The notes: generated by a model not told the origin, from the letters alone. Numbered from the stretch's first letter, positions 1-14,196 are shown. The stretch is DNA of 64,000 nt from Denticeps clupeoides (GCF_900700375.1 NC_041710.1:27635545-27699544), one strand, 5' to 3'. A program made the numbers and translations.

Positions 1-1783
1 CTCCTTCACCTGAAACAGGAAGTCACAGAGTTCAATTTTTTCGTGCCAGGTTCCCAGCACAGAGTGTGTTGGGGGTAAAGAGGAGTAAGTCAACCTTCCT
101 GACCTCCAAAGCGACTCCTCCGCTTGTTATTAGCCATGAGGCCTCAGGAGGGAGAGAAGGGAGGGAGTGAGAGCTGGAGAGATGCCCGCGCCAGCGACAG
201 CCAGCTCAGAGAAAGTGCCAGAGCAGCACAATGAAGCCTAATTAACGCCGAGACCACTCAGAGTCCCTGTGTCGTAACCCTTCCCCCACCACATGGCTCT
301 TAAACACACACACATACGCCTGGATCGCGGAAAAACGTAACAGTAGAGTCTCTGGCAGGGGTGGTCTGTTGGGGAGACAGAACAAGGGGGAGATTTAAGG
401 ATCTTTTTTTTTGTGGGGTGTCCATGTTTGGTGTTGGGTGTTGAAAGCTTTATTTTTAAGAGAACATGGGGTCTCAGTGTCTCCTCAGTTGACCTCCCCC
501 CCATTTCCTTAAGAAATGCACAACCCCGCCATTTCCGCACCCCTGTTGCCATGTGCCTTGTGTCTGGAAGTGAGGCGCTGTAATTTAGAATGTGTTTCCC
601 GAGCAATTAAAATTTTACAGGCACAATTACTCATTTCCCCACCGGGGCCTGCCACAATCCTCCTCCATGGGCCGTGGGTTTATGGCCTTGATGCGCCAAA
701 ACATGTCCTGCGTATCGCCGGGTCCTCCTCAAGGCCGCCATTATTAATTGTGGCAAAAGTTGATAAATAAAAAAAAGCTCTGTGCCCCTAATACTAATTA
801 GCACTTGAGATCAAATTTATGATTTCATAAGCGCATATTTCTCCCAGGCTTAAGGCGGTGCGGGCCTGCTCACTCCCGCGGCCATACGTTGTCTCGGGCT
901 TGTGATGGATCTGCTGGGAGCAGCTAGGGGAGCTTCCCGAAAGCAGCGGTAGTAAATACTATAAGCACTTAGTGGCTACTGAGGGACCATCCGTGCTTCC
1001 TGGTGATTTACACACTCTTTCACCCACTCGTGGCGTGGCCTACACACACAAACATGTACAATTACTGATGGGAGTCTTTCCTCTCCATCCCCCTCCCCTT
1101 TTCCTTTCGCTGTATGTCACAAAAAAACGCACAAGAACATAAACTGTGACAACAGGCCAGGTTTCGCTTCTTTCCAGCCAAGAACAAAAAGCCACCCTTT
1201 CTTCCCTCGCTCGCTTCTCTTAGCTTCATGCAGTGCTGTCTTGGGGTTGAGGTGCATCTGAAGTGCCTTCGCCAGCTTTCTTCTCGCTCTCGAAACTCAT
1301 GGCACCAGCAGTGAAGGGAGAACAATAAAACACCTCTGCAGTTTTCAGACATCAGAGCTGGCCACCGCTGCCACCGGCTCTGAGAGTCCAGCTATCGATC
1401 CAAGTCCCCACATCAAGGTAGCGGCGGTGCTGGAGAAGTGCATTGTGGGACTCGCCTGAAAGAGGCGCGGGGCCAGGAGCCCGAGGCCATGCCCAGAAGA
1501 GTGATGACTGCTGAAACCATTTCAATGAGGCCTCATGCCCCCGGTCCTTTACTCTCAGCGCTTCAAAGACAAGTGAAGCCTCTGGCTGTCTCTTTCCTCT
1601 TTCTCTCTCTCTCTCCTGCTTTCTCTCGACAGTCAAACTTCTACTCTATAGTATCACTGTTTGGACAGTGCTAGGTGTCTTTAACTATCGGGCTAAAATG
1701 TTCCTGGCATTCATGTCTGCAGAGAAATAAAACAAGAAAGAAATCCAGCTGCAGATATCCCTACATTTTTGCTAATAAATATA
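1..1783. other. Intergenic spacer, possible conserved noncoding DNA
   Basis: No open frame here resembles a known protein and no exon with paired splice sites was found. The stretch from about 600 to 860 has several AT-rich homeodomain-like cores (CAATTA, TAATTA, TAATTAG) separated by GC-richer sequence, a texture common in vertebrate noncoding enhancers. That is only an impression from composition; conservation cannot be judged from one sequence. In human the region beyond PSIP1 leads towards CCDC171 and BNC2, so a long-range regulatory spacer would not be surprising. Confidence 0.3.
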
Positions 1784-2247
1784 CAGTACAGGCCAAAAGT
1801 TTGGACACACCTTCTCATTCAATGTGTTTTCTTTTCTTTTCCTGACCATTTACGTTGGTAGATTCTCACTGAAGGCATCAAAACTATGAATGAACACATG
1901 TGGAGTTATGTACTTAACAAAAAAAGGTGAAATAACTGAAAACATGTTTTATATTCTAGTTTCTTTGCTCTGATTACTGCTTTGCACACTCTTGGCATTC
2001 TCTCGATGAGCTTCAAGAGGTCGTCACCTGAAATGGTTTTCCAACAGTCTTGAAGTTCCCAGAGGTGTTTAGCACTTGTTGGCCGCTTTGCCTTCACTCT
2101 GCGGTCCAGCTCACCCCAAACCATCTGGATTGGGTTCAGGTCCGGTGACTGTGGAGTCCAGGTCCCGACTTTTTGTTAAGTACATAACATGAAAATAAAG
2201 AAAACACATTGAATGAGAAGGTGTGTCCAAACTTTTCGCCTGTACTG
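1784..2247 (-). mobile_element. Tc1/mariner-type non-autonomous element, copy 1
   Basis: The ends are inverted: the left end starts CAGTACAGGCCAAAAGTTTG and the right end is its near complement ending in GTACTG. A TA dinucleotide precedes the left end; the matching right TA has become TG. The minus strand between the ends encodes the last part of a Tc1-type transposase (VWGELDRRVKAK at about 2124-2089, then a stretch ending in LFHLFLLST), so it derives from a full transposon by internal deletion. It is about 464 bp and cannot encode an active enzyme. A second copy of the same family lies at 15860-16368. Families with this end sequence are widespread in fishes and lampreys. Confidence 0.85.
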
Positions 2248-2298
2248 TGTGTGTGAGTGTGTGTGTGTGTATGTGTGTATATATATATATATATACTG
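2244..2298. repeat. GT/TA compound microsatellite
   Basis: Alternating TG and TA dinucleotides directly abut the right end of the Tc1-type element. A related CA-rich patch follows at 2337-2358. Confidence 0.9.
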
Positions 2299-5200
2299 TA
2301 TATTAGCAAAAAGTTAGGCATATCTGTATATATATGACACACACTCACACACACACATATGCACACAAACCCACACACTGACATTGCTTATGAAATTAAA
2401 AACCTGAAAACTCACTACCTGGCAATGTTCATGCTGGAAAGAGAGATATAGAGTTGGGGAGAGAAAGGTTGAGTGAGTGGAGCGGTTTACTCACCAAAGG
2501 GACCTCAGCTTCGACCCCTGGACGCGGCATCATTCATTTTCCTCCACTTCCATTTCTATTCCCTGCAGTCTGCCTCAACTCAGATTGAGTTTCTCATATC
2601 GGAGTTTGGGCTGGAAACTCTGATTGTTTATCTGCAGGAAAACTACAAGGGGTAGGAGAAGTTTCGTAATACGCAGAAAAACCACACACAGACACACACA
2701 CACGTATATATACAGTGCTATCATTGATTTAAGCATGCCCAGTCTCAACCATTTTGCAACATGGCTGCACTGAAAACAACAAAACTCTTGGCCAAGTCAG
2801 TGTCTGCACATTCAGAGAAGCCTGACTTCCGTGTCTCGAAAGTCCGGCCAGGAGAAGAGAGTTGGTTGTGACACCACTCACCTCAAGAAAGCGTGGCAGG
2901 ATTCTGTTTGTTTCTTTCAATTAGGGACTGTCTAGAGTAGCTGCTAACACCGAGTCCATTGTGAGGCCCATGCTGCTCTGCTTTTGCACCTTCGGCTTTG
3001 AAGCCACATCCATTTTTAATGAGTGAGCTGAACTTGTTAATCAATACAAACACGCAAGAATTAAGTTCCTACTCAGTCCCAGGGCAGTAGGGGTGAGAAG
3101 CAGGGGGAGGAAAGGAAGGGGTGAATCTGGTAGAAAGGAAGGGGAGCGAAAGTGTGGAATTGTATCTTCTGTAATAATTCCACCAGTAAGTGGACAGTGC
3201 AAACAATTCTCTAAGAAGTGCATTGTTAAGGTCTGACTACAGTCTGGCAAGAGCGAAACCGAGAAAGACAGTAAGAAAGGAGAGGGAGAGAGGGAAGCGT
3301 TTCTTGCTGGGCCCCGACTGTGTGGGCAGCTTCAATTATTCATGGGGCAGTGCACATGTCAGAGGCCCACAGACAGGCACAGCAGTGAGACCCCCCCACC
3401 CCCCACCCCCAAACAAAAACGCCATACCCACAATGCACCTGCTATCAGCAGCACCCCCCCCCCCCAACCAGCCAGCCCAAAACACCCCCAAACGCGCACG
3501 CAAACACGCACTTCCATCCAATGATCTGTTCCAAAAAAAGGCTCGTTACCAATCAAGTTCTGAAGCAAGCTGGACTAGACTGGTGCCGTGCTACATTGCA
3601 GTTTGTGACATTGAGGGAGACGGGAGAGGGTGTCACCTGTCCAGAATGACGAGGTAGGGTGTGTGTCAGCTGCCAATCATGCCTACAGCCTCCTTTATTT
3701 TTCAATTTTGCTTATTAAAATCATCAGAAGAAAAAGAATAGTCAGAAAACGAGTAGTCACCAAGAAAAAGAGGTAGTTATGCTGTTGCTTTCTTTTCTCC
3801 AAGATACAGATAACTCATGTGTTTCTATTTATTTCTGTAAATCCATATACTTGATTTGACATTGGCGAATACTTCCCATGTGTCGTGTCTTATTTAGCAT
3901 CTGTGAGAAAGTTTAGAGAGCGAACACACATCCCAGCATTGCCTAATAGGAGCGCTCATCATCGGCCACAACATGTACTTGCAGTAGTTCGTAACACATT
4001 GGCAGCATGACATTTGAGCTGTTCTCTGGTAAAGTCTCGGTATGCATCCTGCCATTGAGTTGATCTGTCAAATGTCTGTTTCTTTGTCTTTTTGTTCATG
4101 TAACACATACACGGTATATCATAGGCAACTAGGTTAAATATAGGGCAACTCTAGTTCCATGGCAGGCATTGTCCATTGCTCTAGATTGCGAATGGGCCTT
4201 TTAGTTAATATGAGAAATGTTTTGGGTTTTTTTGCACCTTGGCTTCCTTTATCTTCAGCACAAGGATTTGCTCCACTGACAAGTCTGAGGTGAACTGGGT
4301 CACCAGACCTCTGGCCCTCACTCAAAGGATTCTGGGAATGCTGCCCACAATCTCGGAAAGAGAGTGTTTGGCAGAAGCTGTGCCAGAGGTGCATGCCGAT
4401 GTTGCTCACAAGTGTCCTTTGGCCTTTCTTTGACCTGCTTCTCTTCTCAAAGCTGCCAGATTTCCCAGTCCCATGGTGCAGATGGCACATCTGGTGACAT
4501 GCAGATGGGTGGTCTCATTCCAGGGAACATTTAATGAGTCTGTATCAAATGGATGCTTTACTGTATACATTATTTTGCTCATTAACTTGACTAATTTTGA
4601 GGTGAGCTTGTGAAGAACTGGTCTTGAATGAATTAAATGTTCTTTTTGCATTTCACCATTGTAACCAGCATATGAACATTCTGAGAATTTTCTAGGATCC
4701 TGTTTCCACCCAACTTATATGTTCATTTACCAGTTAGGCACAGTTAGAAGATTGAATTTGCCTCATTCTTACTTTTGGAATTAATTTAACGAAACACTGT
4801 TGAATTAAAACAATGTCACTCACTCAGTATCCATAACTGCTCAATCCATTTTAGGGTTCCCTGGCTGGGACATCAGGCACAGGGTTGGGACAGTAGTAAA
4901 ATATATCTAAATTTTTTCTGCAACCGCTTAAAGGGTAACACAACTGTCAAACTGAAAGTCAGAGAAATGCCATAAGCCCTTTCAGCAAACGTATGGTTTG
5001 GGTATTTTGTGGAGAGTATTTATGCTGCACGTGTTACCCTCCTGTCTTCTCAGCACATTAACTTTTCTCTTTTTACATTTCTCGCAGTCAGTTTTTTAGT
5101 TTTTTAAAAGTTGACTTCAGTATTGAATCTTTAAATTGGGAGAGCTGGTAAGCCAGCAACGTTACTTGTGCAGGCATCAGTACATCTCTTCCAGCCAGAT

Positions 5201-6439
5201 CTTCCACAGCCCCCAACAGACATGCAGTTTGTCTGGGCCCACACTGTTCAATCTGCAAAAATGTACTGCAGCATGTTTTAACACTGGGACTTTTCCTTAA
5301 TATCCTGGAGGTATTTTACGAGTAGAAGGCATCTTTGTCATTTTCATTACTTTTTCAGAACGCTCCTGTTCCAATCCTCAGCTGTTTGCTGTGCATGCAT
5401 CTTTTATTGCATTTCTTCTCAGATTAAAATGGTCTCTCTTTCTGGGGTTCGACAGCGAACTTCCACAAGAGCCGTAATCTAAGGTAGATCAACCAGGACA
5501 GCTTTGGCTGAAACACAGCTTTTATGCTTCCCTTCAGAGCCTGGGCAGAAAAGTCAGATCCAATTCTGGGGTCCTGCACACTGTGATTTGGACCTGTCCG
5601 TGAGCAGAGCGTGGTGCCATTGGATCCTGCAGATCAGTAATTATTAATTATCCAGGTGGGGGGAAGAAAAGTTTGCTCACACTGTTCGGTGTAGGTCGAA
5701 AAGCGCTGTACAAGCCAGCCCTGAAGGAGATGAAGAATTGTGCAACAAACTCCGCTTTCTCTCTTCCCATCTATCCTCAGATTGCCCTCTTGTTTTTCCT
5801 GACAGATGTTAAATGGGAAGGGAAAGTCTCACTACCTGGAGGAGTAATAACACTCGTTGGTTTCCCCTCGGGTGGCATGGTGAGCTAGCATTGAGCCGCC
5901 CGTCAGTTTTGCCACCCTGTGTGCTCTTTACCCAGAGATCAGTGGGCTTCTCCCCAAAGCCACCCTCAATATTGAAACCCAGCCACATATTTCCCTTGAA
6001 ACTTATCCTTCCCCCTCAAAGCCATGCAAGAGTATGGGCAAAATTAATATTAGAGCATGTTTACTTTGCGCAGTCGTCACTCTCGAATGACATGTTGTTG
6101 ACACAAGCGTGTTACTCCTCTCGTCTCCACGGTACCCAGCTAGGGTGGAGGATGGTGTTTTAGCGACGCCCTAAATGAAATGTGACACATTTCAAATGTC
6201 TGTCTTGCACCAATGCCGCTTAAATATTTACCCTCCAGTAAAACTAAACTTGGTCAGAAACTACTCCGTGGCACACATGCACTGTGGGACTGGCTGCCAA
6301 CGTTGCGCTGATTTCGCTTTTTCTAGTTCTTAGCTCCATAATATTTGACTGGGTGGCCAATGTATATTCATCGAGCAGAGGACAGGGAACCAGTGCTTTG
6401 GGACAGATTAGATAGCAAGGAACAGGAACCCTCACAAAT
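2299..6439. other. Intergenic spacer without recognisable genes
   Basis: Only short random open frames are present. None shows a domain, signal peptide or plausible splice context. There is a C-run-rich patch at 3390-3470 and otherwise unremarkable AT-rich sequence. I see no further element with clear ends here. Confidence 0.5.
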
Positions 6440-6901
6440 ACTTCATCTGACTGCCAATGGTTTAGCTGTAACCTTATGGCTAATTATCAATGTCTAAGTC
6501 AAGTTAATTGCACCCCGGCTCCTCGCAAACATAAACCCTTATGGCCATGTCAAGGAGGAAAAACAACCACACACGAAGATCTCACACACACACACACACC
6601 ACTGGCCCATTGTGTGGACAGCGAGTCACACAGCAAGGGCCAGGGTCTGACTGCTTTATCAGCACTGCTGTAATTTATGTTGTGTTAATTAGGTCCCTGT
6701 AGCTGTGAGCGGGGGACTGATGGGCCGAGGGCTCGGCCCAGGGCTGGAACTGGAGCTGACTGGCTGAGGGGTGGCGGCGGCTGGGCCCGCACAGATTTCA
6801 GGAGCATCCAGACGCCCTCAGCAATGGCATCACACTGTGAAACAGACAAGCTGTAATTAATGCCGGAGAATTACAAATGCAGAACACTCCTGAGTGTGTG
6901 A

Positions 6902-6934
<33 letters not shown>

Positions 6935-7260
6935 ACCTCGCTTCCTTCTGAGAACGTGAGCTGGAGCTGGAAGGAAAGGAGGGACATGGGAGATGTATTT
7001 TTTTTATTATTATTCTTGTTCCCTTTTTTCAATGTGCACCGTGAAAAACATTGCTGATGAGGACAAATGTCATTGCCTGGAACCTGCAAAGCACAGCTGC
7101 TCTGGCCCGCCATGCCGTCCCTACCTGCTCATTAGCTTGGGCCAAGGTCAAAGGTCACGGCAGCCGGCGGGAGCAGCACAGCAGCGCTGCTTTCCCAACA
7201 GGCCCTGGGGTTGTGTTATTAGCACACTGTCTGCTGCCAGGAGCTGGCACAGGTCGTGCA
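6440..7260. promoter_or_regulatory. Candidate regulatory block with a perfect DR1 site
   Basis: This stretch has several homeodomain-type TAATTA/TAATTAA cores (near 6480, 6690 and 6855) and, at 7145-7157, two AGGTCA half-sites in direct orientation separated by one base. That is the DR1 element bound by HNF4, COUP-TF and RXR-PPAR type nuclear receptors. GC content is balanced and it is free of the SINEs that litter other spacers. Its function is inferred from motif content only. Confidence 0.3.
6904..6930. repeat. (GT)n microsatellite
   Basis: About 13 uninterrupted GT units inside the candidate regulatory block. Confidence 0.95.
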
Positions 7261-8398
7261 GAGAGGTCTACAGCATCTCCAAGGAATCACCACGTGCACA
7301 CACACACACACACAAGTGCACAAAATCACAGATCACCAATACACAAATATTGGGCTTTACAATTCTAAATGTTCTTTACAACACAAATCTCTCTATTCCC
7401 TTTGTGCCTGTGGTCATTTTTATTTAAAAAAATGGAAATGATGCACTATATTTAAAAAAAACATTAGCCCTTGTTGGATCAATAGCATAAGCAAGTTCTT
7501 CTACTTTACACTCAATATTATAGCTGTTGAGGTTTCATTATCAATAATGAAACAATATCAGTAGTGTCCCATACTACATGAAAACCTTGTTTATTTATAA
7601 ATTGCAGTAGATGGATGCATAGCAATAACCTTTTGTGGAATACTATGATAATGTAAGGCCACACATTATTAAGGGTGCTATTTACTAGGTTGTGGTGAAA
7701 CAATTTTACATTCAGTGAAATACATCATTTATTCATGGGAGTGCCCTTGGGCCTAAATAACCCTTTTTAGCACACATTACACTCAACTGGTTGACAGGAA
7801 GATATTCTTTCATATATCTTTATATGAATATACAAAATGCTAAACTGCCCCCAAATACATTTAAATTGCTAATCGCTGTGTATCTCTAACCTCAAACACA
7901 CAATTAATTATTTAGGCGGAGGTCCAGATACCATATTTATTTCATTTTAATCAATTTTCTGCTTTTTAATCTTTTCAACCTTGATGATTAATCACTTTAT
8001 GCCAGCCATGTATTACAAGTTTATACCACAATTACCAAAGCCACGCTTGTTATTTAAATAAGATCAAGGACAGCAGAAGCCATGGGAGAAATGGCATTTG
8101 GCAGTTGCCAGAGGGAAGAAGCTGTCTGTAACAATGTAATGTGTAAAATAGGCCAAAACCATCTTTGCCACGATCTGTGAGCCCTGTGTTCTGTGTTACT
8201 GCACACTAGGGCTCTTGGTCTACATGCTGCAGGTTTTAAATGGAAGCTTACCTGAACTGTAAAATATATTTAAAGTTTGTATAAATTTGCCATACAGCTT
8301 AAATATTTATGTCCTTTGCTCTCTGCTATGAAGAATGCATAATCAATCATTAAGCAAAGAGCTTGTTCTATTTTCTCATTACCTTATTATCAGTACCA

Positions 8399-8421
8399 TG
8401 TGTGTGTGTGTGTGTGTGTGT
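8399..8421. repeat. (TG)n microsatellite
   Basis: About 11 TG units in intergenic spacer. Confidence 0.9.
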
Positions 8422-10367
8422 TTGCATGTATGTGCCCTCAGATAGTAGTGTACGTGAGTAAGTGGACAGCGGGTTGGATAAGGAGGCCAGGAAGGTTGGC
8501 TGGGTGTAGATGCTGTGGAGGTGGAGGGCGTTCTGGCAGACATGGGCCAGGAGGAGCAGGAAACGGGACCTCTGGTCTCGGCCGCAACCTTCCATACCAG
8601 CAGCATCGCCTCTGACCAACAGCACGCCGCTCAAAGCCCAGTGGAGTTAAAAACAGATCCAACAGAGGGAGAGAGAAAAAAGACATGGAAAAATAAAATC
8701 AGATGGAGCGAACAAGAGAGGGAAGAAGAGGGGAAAAAAATCAACCTCATCCGAAAAAATCTGGAGAATTCACGGCAGCTGAAAAGTCGATGTTTGCTCG
8801 GAGGAACGTTTAAATATACATTTATTCAGAGACTGGTGAGATCAAACAGCAAAATTGATTGGCTCCCTCCTCAGCCTCATCTTTGCATTTGCCGTTGTCT
8901 GTGTGTGCTGGACGACTTCTGACCCAAGCTGTGGGCCACAGCCACCACTGTCATCATTCTCAGCACATAGCAACTTACTGTACACTGTAATCAATGAAGC
9001 AGACTTTTTCTGCTTTATGCTTTTTGTAACTCAAGTAGATTGGGTCAGTAAATAAGAATTGCTCTAGAAATAGATCTTCAGCAGTGCTGAAATTGTCATT
9101 TTTATTACACTGAATTACTAATATGTATGGGACCTCACAGTCTCTGTAAACGAACTTAATAATTTATAATTAATCAATTGCGGCTGTTTTGTAAGCTAAT
9201 CTTTGTTTTATAAAAGCACAGTCAGTGTACAGTGGCTCTGACAAATGACATTTTTCAAAATGACAAAACGAGACCTCTATGCATCAGAAAAGACACTGAC
9301 AGGAGGTAAGTCATAATCTGCCATAGATGTAGATCTAAAATTAGATGCAAGTCAATCAGTCTTGGTCAGTCTTATATGCAAGTCCATCATCCCACTGTTT
9401 TTTCATACATCATAATCATCAGTCATCGGACTCCACCTTACCTGTCGGCTGTGACATATACTGAGTAGAAAGAGTGAGAGCGTTATTGTGGCATGTGGAC
9501 ATTTAAAATAGTCATAAAAAAGGAATGAAATTAACGGACCTTGTGTAGACGCAGCACTTTTTTTTTCTCATGGGTTCTCTTTTCCAGACCTGATTGAATG
9601 GACTAAACATGAGACCAAAGTGAAGGCATCCATCCCAATAGCACTGGTACAAATGAGCAGCCCACTTTCCAGCGTATTATAACAGTTCCAGGATCAATCA
9701 AACCCCGTCTCAGCCCTCACTTGCATGTTCCAAGCCAAAAACAGGTCTAGGGTCAGTGCCTCCCAGCACTTCTGGAACAGATGACCGGCATGACAGAGAC
9801 CTGAGGTCAGCCAGTCACTGTCCTGACCATGCAGTCCTGTAGCAGGTCACTGGCGCCTGCCTCCTTCTCTCTTATTCATCTCTCACTGACAGTCCATTCC
9901 TCTTCCTGTCAGCGCGTCCACCATGGCCCATCGCGTGCTTGGCACGCGGCCTCCCCCAAGCTCTGCGCCAGGGCCCCACAGAGTCCACCATCCCCGTTTT
10001 CCACCCGCCCGCCACACAGGACCGTGGGACGTTTGGACGCTTGGAAGCAGAAGTGCAAAAAAAAAACAAAACTTGGTCCTAAGTTCTCTGGGTCAGAGGA
10101 AGGGTCCCCAGCTCCTGCTTTTCCAGAGTGGTAATTACAGAGAGCGGCGAGTGCGGCCTCCCTCTCCCCGTCTCCCCCCGGAGTGGCTGGGACACGGCCC
10201 CTTTCATTAGCACAGCGCCCAGCACAACCGGAGCTCCGGTCATCTGTGTGATGAATGGTCTGGCCTCGCCGTGCCGAGGAGCGTGACATGCAGAGGACAT
10301 GGAGCAAGGAAAAAAATTCCTGACAGAAGCAGTGGTGCTAAAGGTGTGTGCTGGTCCTCTTGAACTT

Positions 10368-10487
<120 letters not shown>

Positions 10488-13400
10488 CTAGGTTATCAGT
10501 TACAGACAACTTACCCGTTTCAAGGACAGGGCAAAAAAATGAGAAGCAAGAGCAAGAAAGTCTTTAATAGTCAAAGGTGGGCTGGGACGGAACCAGCACA
10601 GCGAGGTGAGAATAATTGATTTTGGCAACGCTTGGGTCTTCTTTTAGGTTTCTTTGAATTACCCTACACGCAGCTCAAAGGGTGGTTTAAAGTGACACTG
10701 AGAGAGTCAGAGAAGGCGTAATTAGTAGAGCTACATGTGAAACCGGCTTTGATTTATAATCCAGTATGGCTCCTGGTACTGAGGGAAGAAAGAAGGGGTA
10801 AAAAAACACTCCTCTGAATTAGTCCCGCGACCTGAGGAGGCCTGAGAATTAAGAGAGGCCAATTTGCGTCTGTTTTTGAGGTGCTTTAAAACCAAAAGTG
10901 GGGCAGCGAGACGTGACCTTCATGCCTGGCCGTCTTCATGGGTGGCGCAGGGTTTTTTTTTTAAATGGGGAGGATGGATCTGGGTTCTTTCAACATGCAC
11001 CCATGGATGAAATGACTGTACTCTGGTAGATTGCAGTGAACAGATTAGTATTTGATCGCCAGTATTTGATTGTTGTGATGTAGTTTTTATCCAACAAATA
11101 AGAAACCTGAGTCGGTGAGGTTTTGAGACTGGCCACCTTGAAAACTTTTTCAGTCCCTCTCCAGCTTATATTTAAGGAGCAGTAGTGGTGAAAAGGAACT
11201 TGCATCTCCCGTAATTTGATCTATGAGTCTTTTAGGGGGAGCACAAAAAACAGTGCACTTTTGTGATAATTGTGTTGTGGGTAATATCTTGTTTCAATTT
11301 TTTAAGATTCCTAAATATGTCAATGTGTTCATTCACTCATTCCATTCCAATTCATGCCGTGTCAGTAATGAATAGCAGCAGTATTCTAGAAACGTCTGTC
11401 ATGATGATTATGTGGTCATTATTGTGCCTATATTGGTATAAACTACCTGCAGTAGTCAAAAAGGGTTTTCTGCAGGGACCCTGCTATCGTTTGGAAATAG
11501 GGAGACCCCAAAAACCAAGCAGATTCAGTGGGCTTGAGATGAGAGGTATGTAAAATAGAGTCAGTGGTCAATGTTCCTCTGGTTGCAAGGGTTGTGAGAA
11601 GGAAGTGGACCCCCAACTCTGGACTAAAATGGCTTTGTGCTGCATTATGTTCTTCGGCAGAAATCGGTCAGCCACTGCTGCCAATGCTTTGTGGATGATA
11701 GTTATCCTTTCCTTTTTTTTCATCGTTCAAATAAAAAGAAGCAGAACCAAATTAAATTGTAAGGTACATCGCAGCCCCGACGACGCATCTGACAGGACTG
11801 TGAATTTAACCCGTAGCCCCCAGAGACGCTTCCTCTGCGCTGATGAGGCGCTCACTGGCATCCACTCTGCTCCCTGTGAGGATAATGATCTGATCGCCTC
11901 TATACCAAGGGCCTTATAAAACTAATGTGCTGATGTGACGGATTCACATGCCGTGATCCCACCAACAATAAATCCTCTCTGTTCCTGCCAACAGGATGTG
12001 TTCACACCCGAATGAGAATCAACGAGCCCCCTTTGATCGTTTCGTCCCCCTCTTAAGGTTCTTAAACATCTCAATTCCCAGTGATGTTTGTGCCGCCACA
12101 CTTCTCTTCCTCTTTTCCTGTGGCCCCGAACAACGGAGGCAAGTCTTCCTCTTCTCTTCCCAGTCTTCCTCTTCTCTTCCCCCTTTCAAGTTTTCCCTGG
12201 GACAGCGTGTAACAGCCATAAGCCCCGAGATTTTGTTTCTCCCCGTCTTTGTCAATCTTGTTGCCAAATATAAAAAAGGGCCAATAAGCTGGGTCTTCTC
12301 CACCAGCTCGCTGCCTAATCCTTTTCGCCTCCACTTTCAAAAGACAATCAATGCGGAGGTTGTTAAGGGGTGAGCCGCACTCCACTCGTTTGTTACAGGA
12401 AGTTACAGGAACTGGGAGGACAATCTCTTCATATCTCTCAATTCATGCCAATTAGCGGAAGGACAAACTGGAAGAAGCCACTGATCTCAGCCGTGCTGCC
12501 AGCTTGAAAAAAAAAAAGAAAACTACCAAAAAAAAAAAAAATGCAGCACGACACGTGAAATCTGTCTGTATGTGAACTGAAGTGAAAGAAAATATGGAGA
12601 AGAGTGCCGGATCTGCCAACCACCTTGGCTAATGTCAGCCGAGCGGAGCTGCAAACAGTGGGGTGGTATGTTCCACTACAACCCTCCAGCCCAGGGCCTA
12701 GCTCATAATTAATATGTTGTTGTATGGAAGTTGAAGCACGTGCCTCTCAAAATGTCCCCCCACGCTGCCCACCTTATTGAAGGCCTGACCTCCAAGCAGC
12801 TGAAGGTTGCTCCAGAAATTTGGCTCGCCCCGAGCGAAAACATCTGCTCCCCTCACGGGGCGGGACGGCACGGACCCCGCGTCTCAGCTGGGGCCACAGC
12901 CCAGCGCGAGAGCCCTTCCCCTGTCCTCGAGTGCCGACCCCAGCATTTATAACAGCAGCGCCGGCCCCGGCATGCGAGGACCCCACCGCGGTGCTCCATC
13001 ACCACACCCAGTCAACCTCCGCCGTGGTCACTCTGCCTGCTGAGAGGACCGGACTGATCTTGTCATCCTCGCTGCCGCCTGTCGAGAGCCAGGAGGGGAG
13101 GAGAGCGGGAGGTGGTGGAAGGCATCTGTAGTGTTCCCGCAAAGTGGCGACCGTTGGAACCCTGACAGGAGCATCTGTCATCCCCCCGGTCTTCCCTTAC
13201 TCACCTGCTGTCCGAGGGCCCGGCCGCCTCCCTCCCACTCAGCCTTTCCCCCCGGAAACTCCCGTGTGCCTCCTGCGATGCTGATAAACAACGCATGCAC
13301 TCCTCGCTGTGCCGCGAAAATGTCATCGTTCTGGAAAACGACTGCTTTTGGTGCAACTGAATTTATTTTGCCTCTGGGAGTGCTGTGGTGCCACGTAGTC

Positions 13401-14084
13401 TCAAAACTCCAAAAGTGCCCAGAACTGGTTACTGTAGATGTTTCTAATGAAGGCACTGACCTGCCTGGCGACCACTTCATCATCCTCCAATGGCACCCCC
13501 ACCCCCCAATGAGCAGAAGGGTTGCCAGCGGCAGAGGGGAAGGATGCCAATCGGCGGCAGGCACCACCAACACAAGCGCGCCGACGGCTCAAGGACAACA
13601 TCGCTCACCCAACTGCAGAAAGGTGCCCTTCAAGAGGACAGGACTGGAGCATGGGCACCCAGTACAGTTCTGACACCTCCTGGATAGTAGGGTACATACA
13701 CCTTCACACATGAACTCATAAAAACATCTTTAATGGGCTGTTTCTCAAATCAAAGGTTAATATTAGAAACGCACTAAAAGGGACCGCCTGTCGAAATGAA
13801 TGTTAGAGGTGTAACTTCATTCTACGGTGTGCGGTTTTAAGATTGAATCACCGCAATGTTGTTATATTTTTCAATGGACCAGTAGGATCATAATGCACAC
13901 GTATTGTACACCATAACAGTGGACTACATTTTGGACTTCTCCACCCCTACAACTATAGGCCTTTTTCTCTTATTGAACAATCACAAACCCTGCACTGACA
14001 CCACTCGCAGACTCACTCTACCCTCACTCCTTCCCAACGTATCTTCCTTTCTTTTTTTCTCTCTTCCTTTCGTTTTTCCTTGTT

Positions 14085-14196
14085 TGTAGAAGGATCCAGT
14101 GTGATGGGTGTCAACTGTAGGGCCTGTCAAAGCCCATTGAGACATTCTGTATGTGATTTTGGGCTATATAAGAAATAAGTGTTGTTGTTGTTATAT
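14085..14196 (+). mobile_element. LINE-type 3' tail ending in (GTT)n
   Basis: The segment ends with a phrase typical of fish non-LTR elements, a short stem then GGGCTATATAAGAAATAAG, followed by GTT repeats. The trinucleotide tail and A/T-rich end suggest an L2-like LINE or a SINE using such a tail. No coding part is attached. Confidence 0.55.

Noticed and set aside
3190-3657. 155-codon plus-strand frame
   Set aside because: It contains PPHPPPP and PPPPN runs from C-rich low-complexity DNA, no domain, and no splice context.
13131-13673. 180-codon plus-strand open frame in the left spacer
   Set aside because: It lies in GC-richer sequence where long chance frames are common. The composition is Pro/Cys/Arg heavy, no domain or signal peptide is seen, and frames of similar length overlap it on the other strand.
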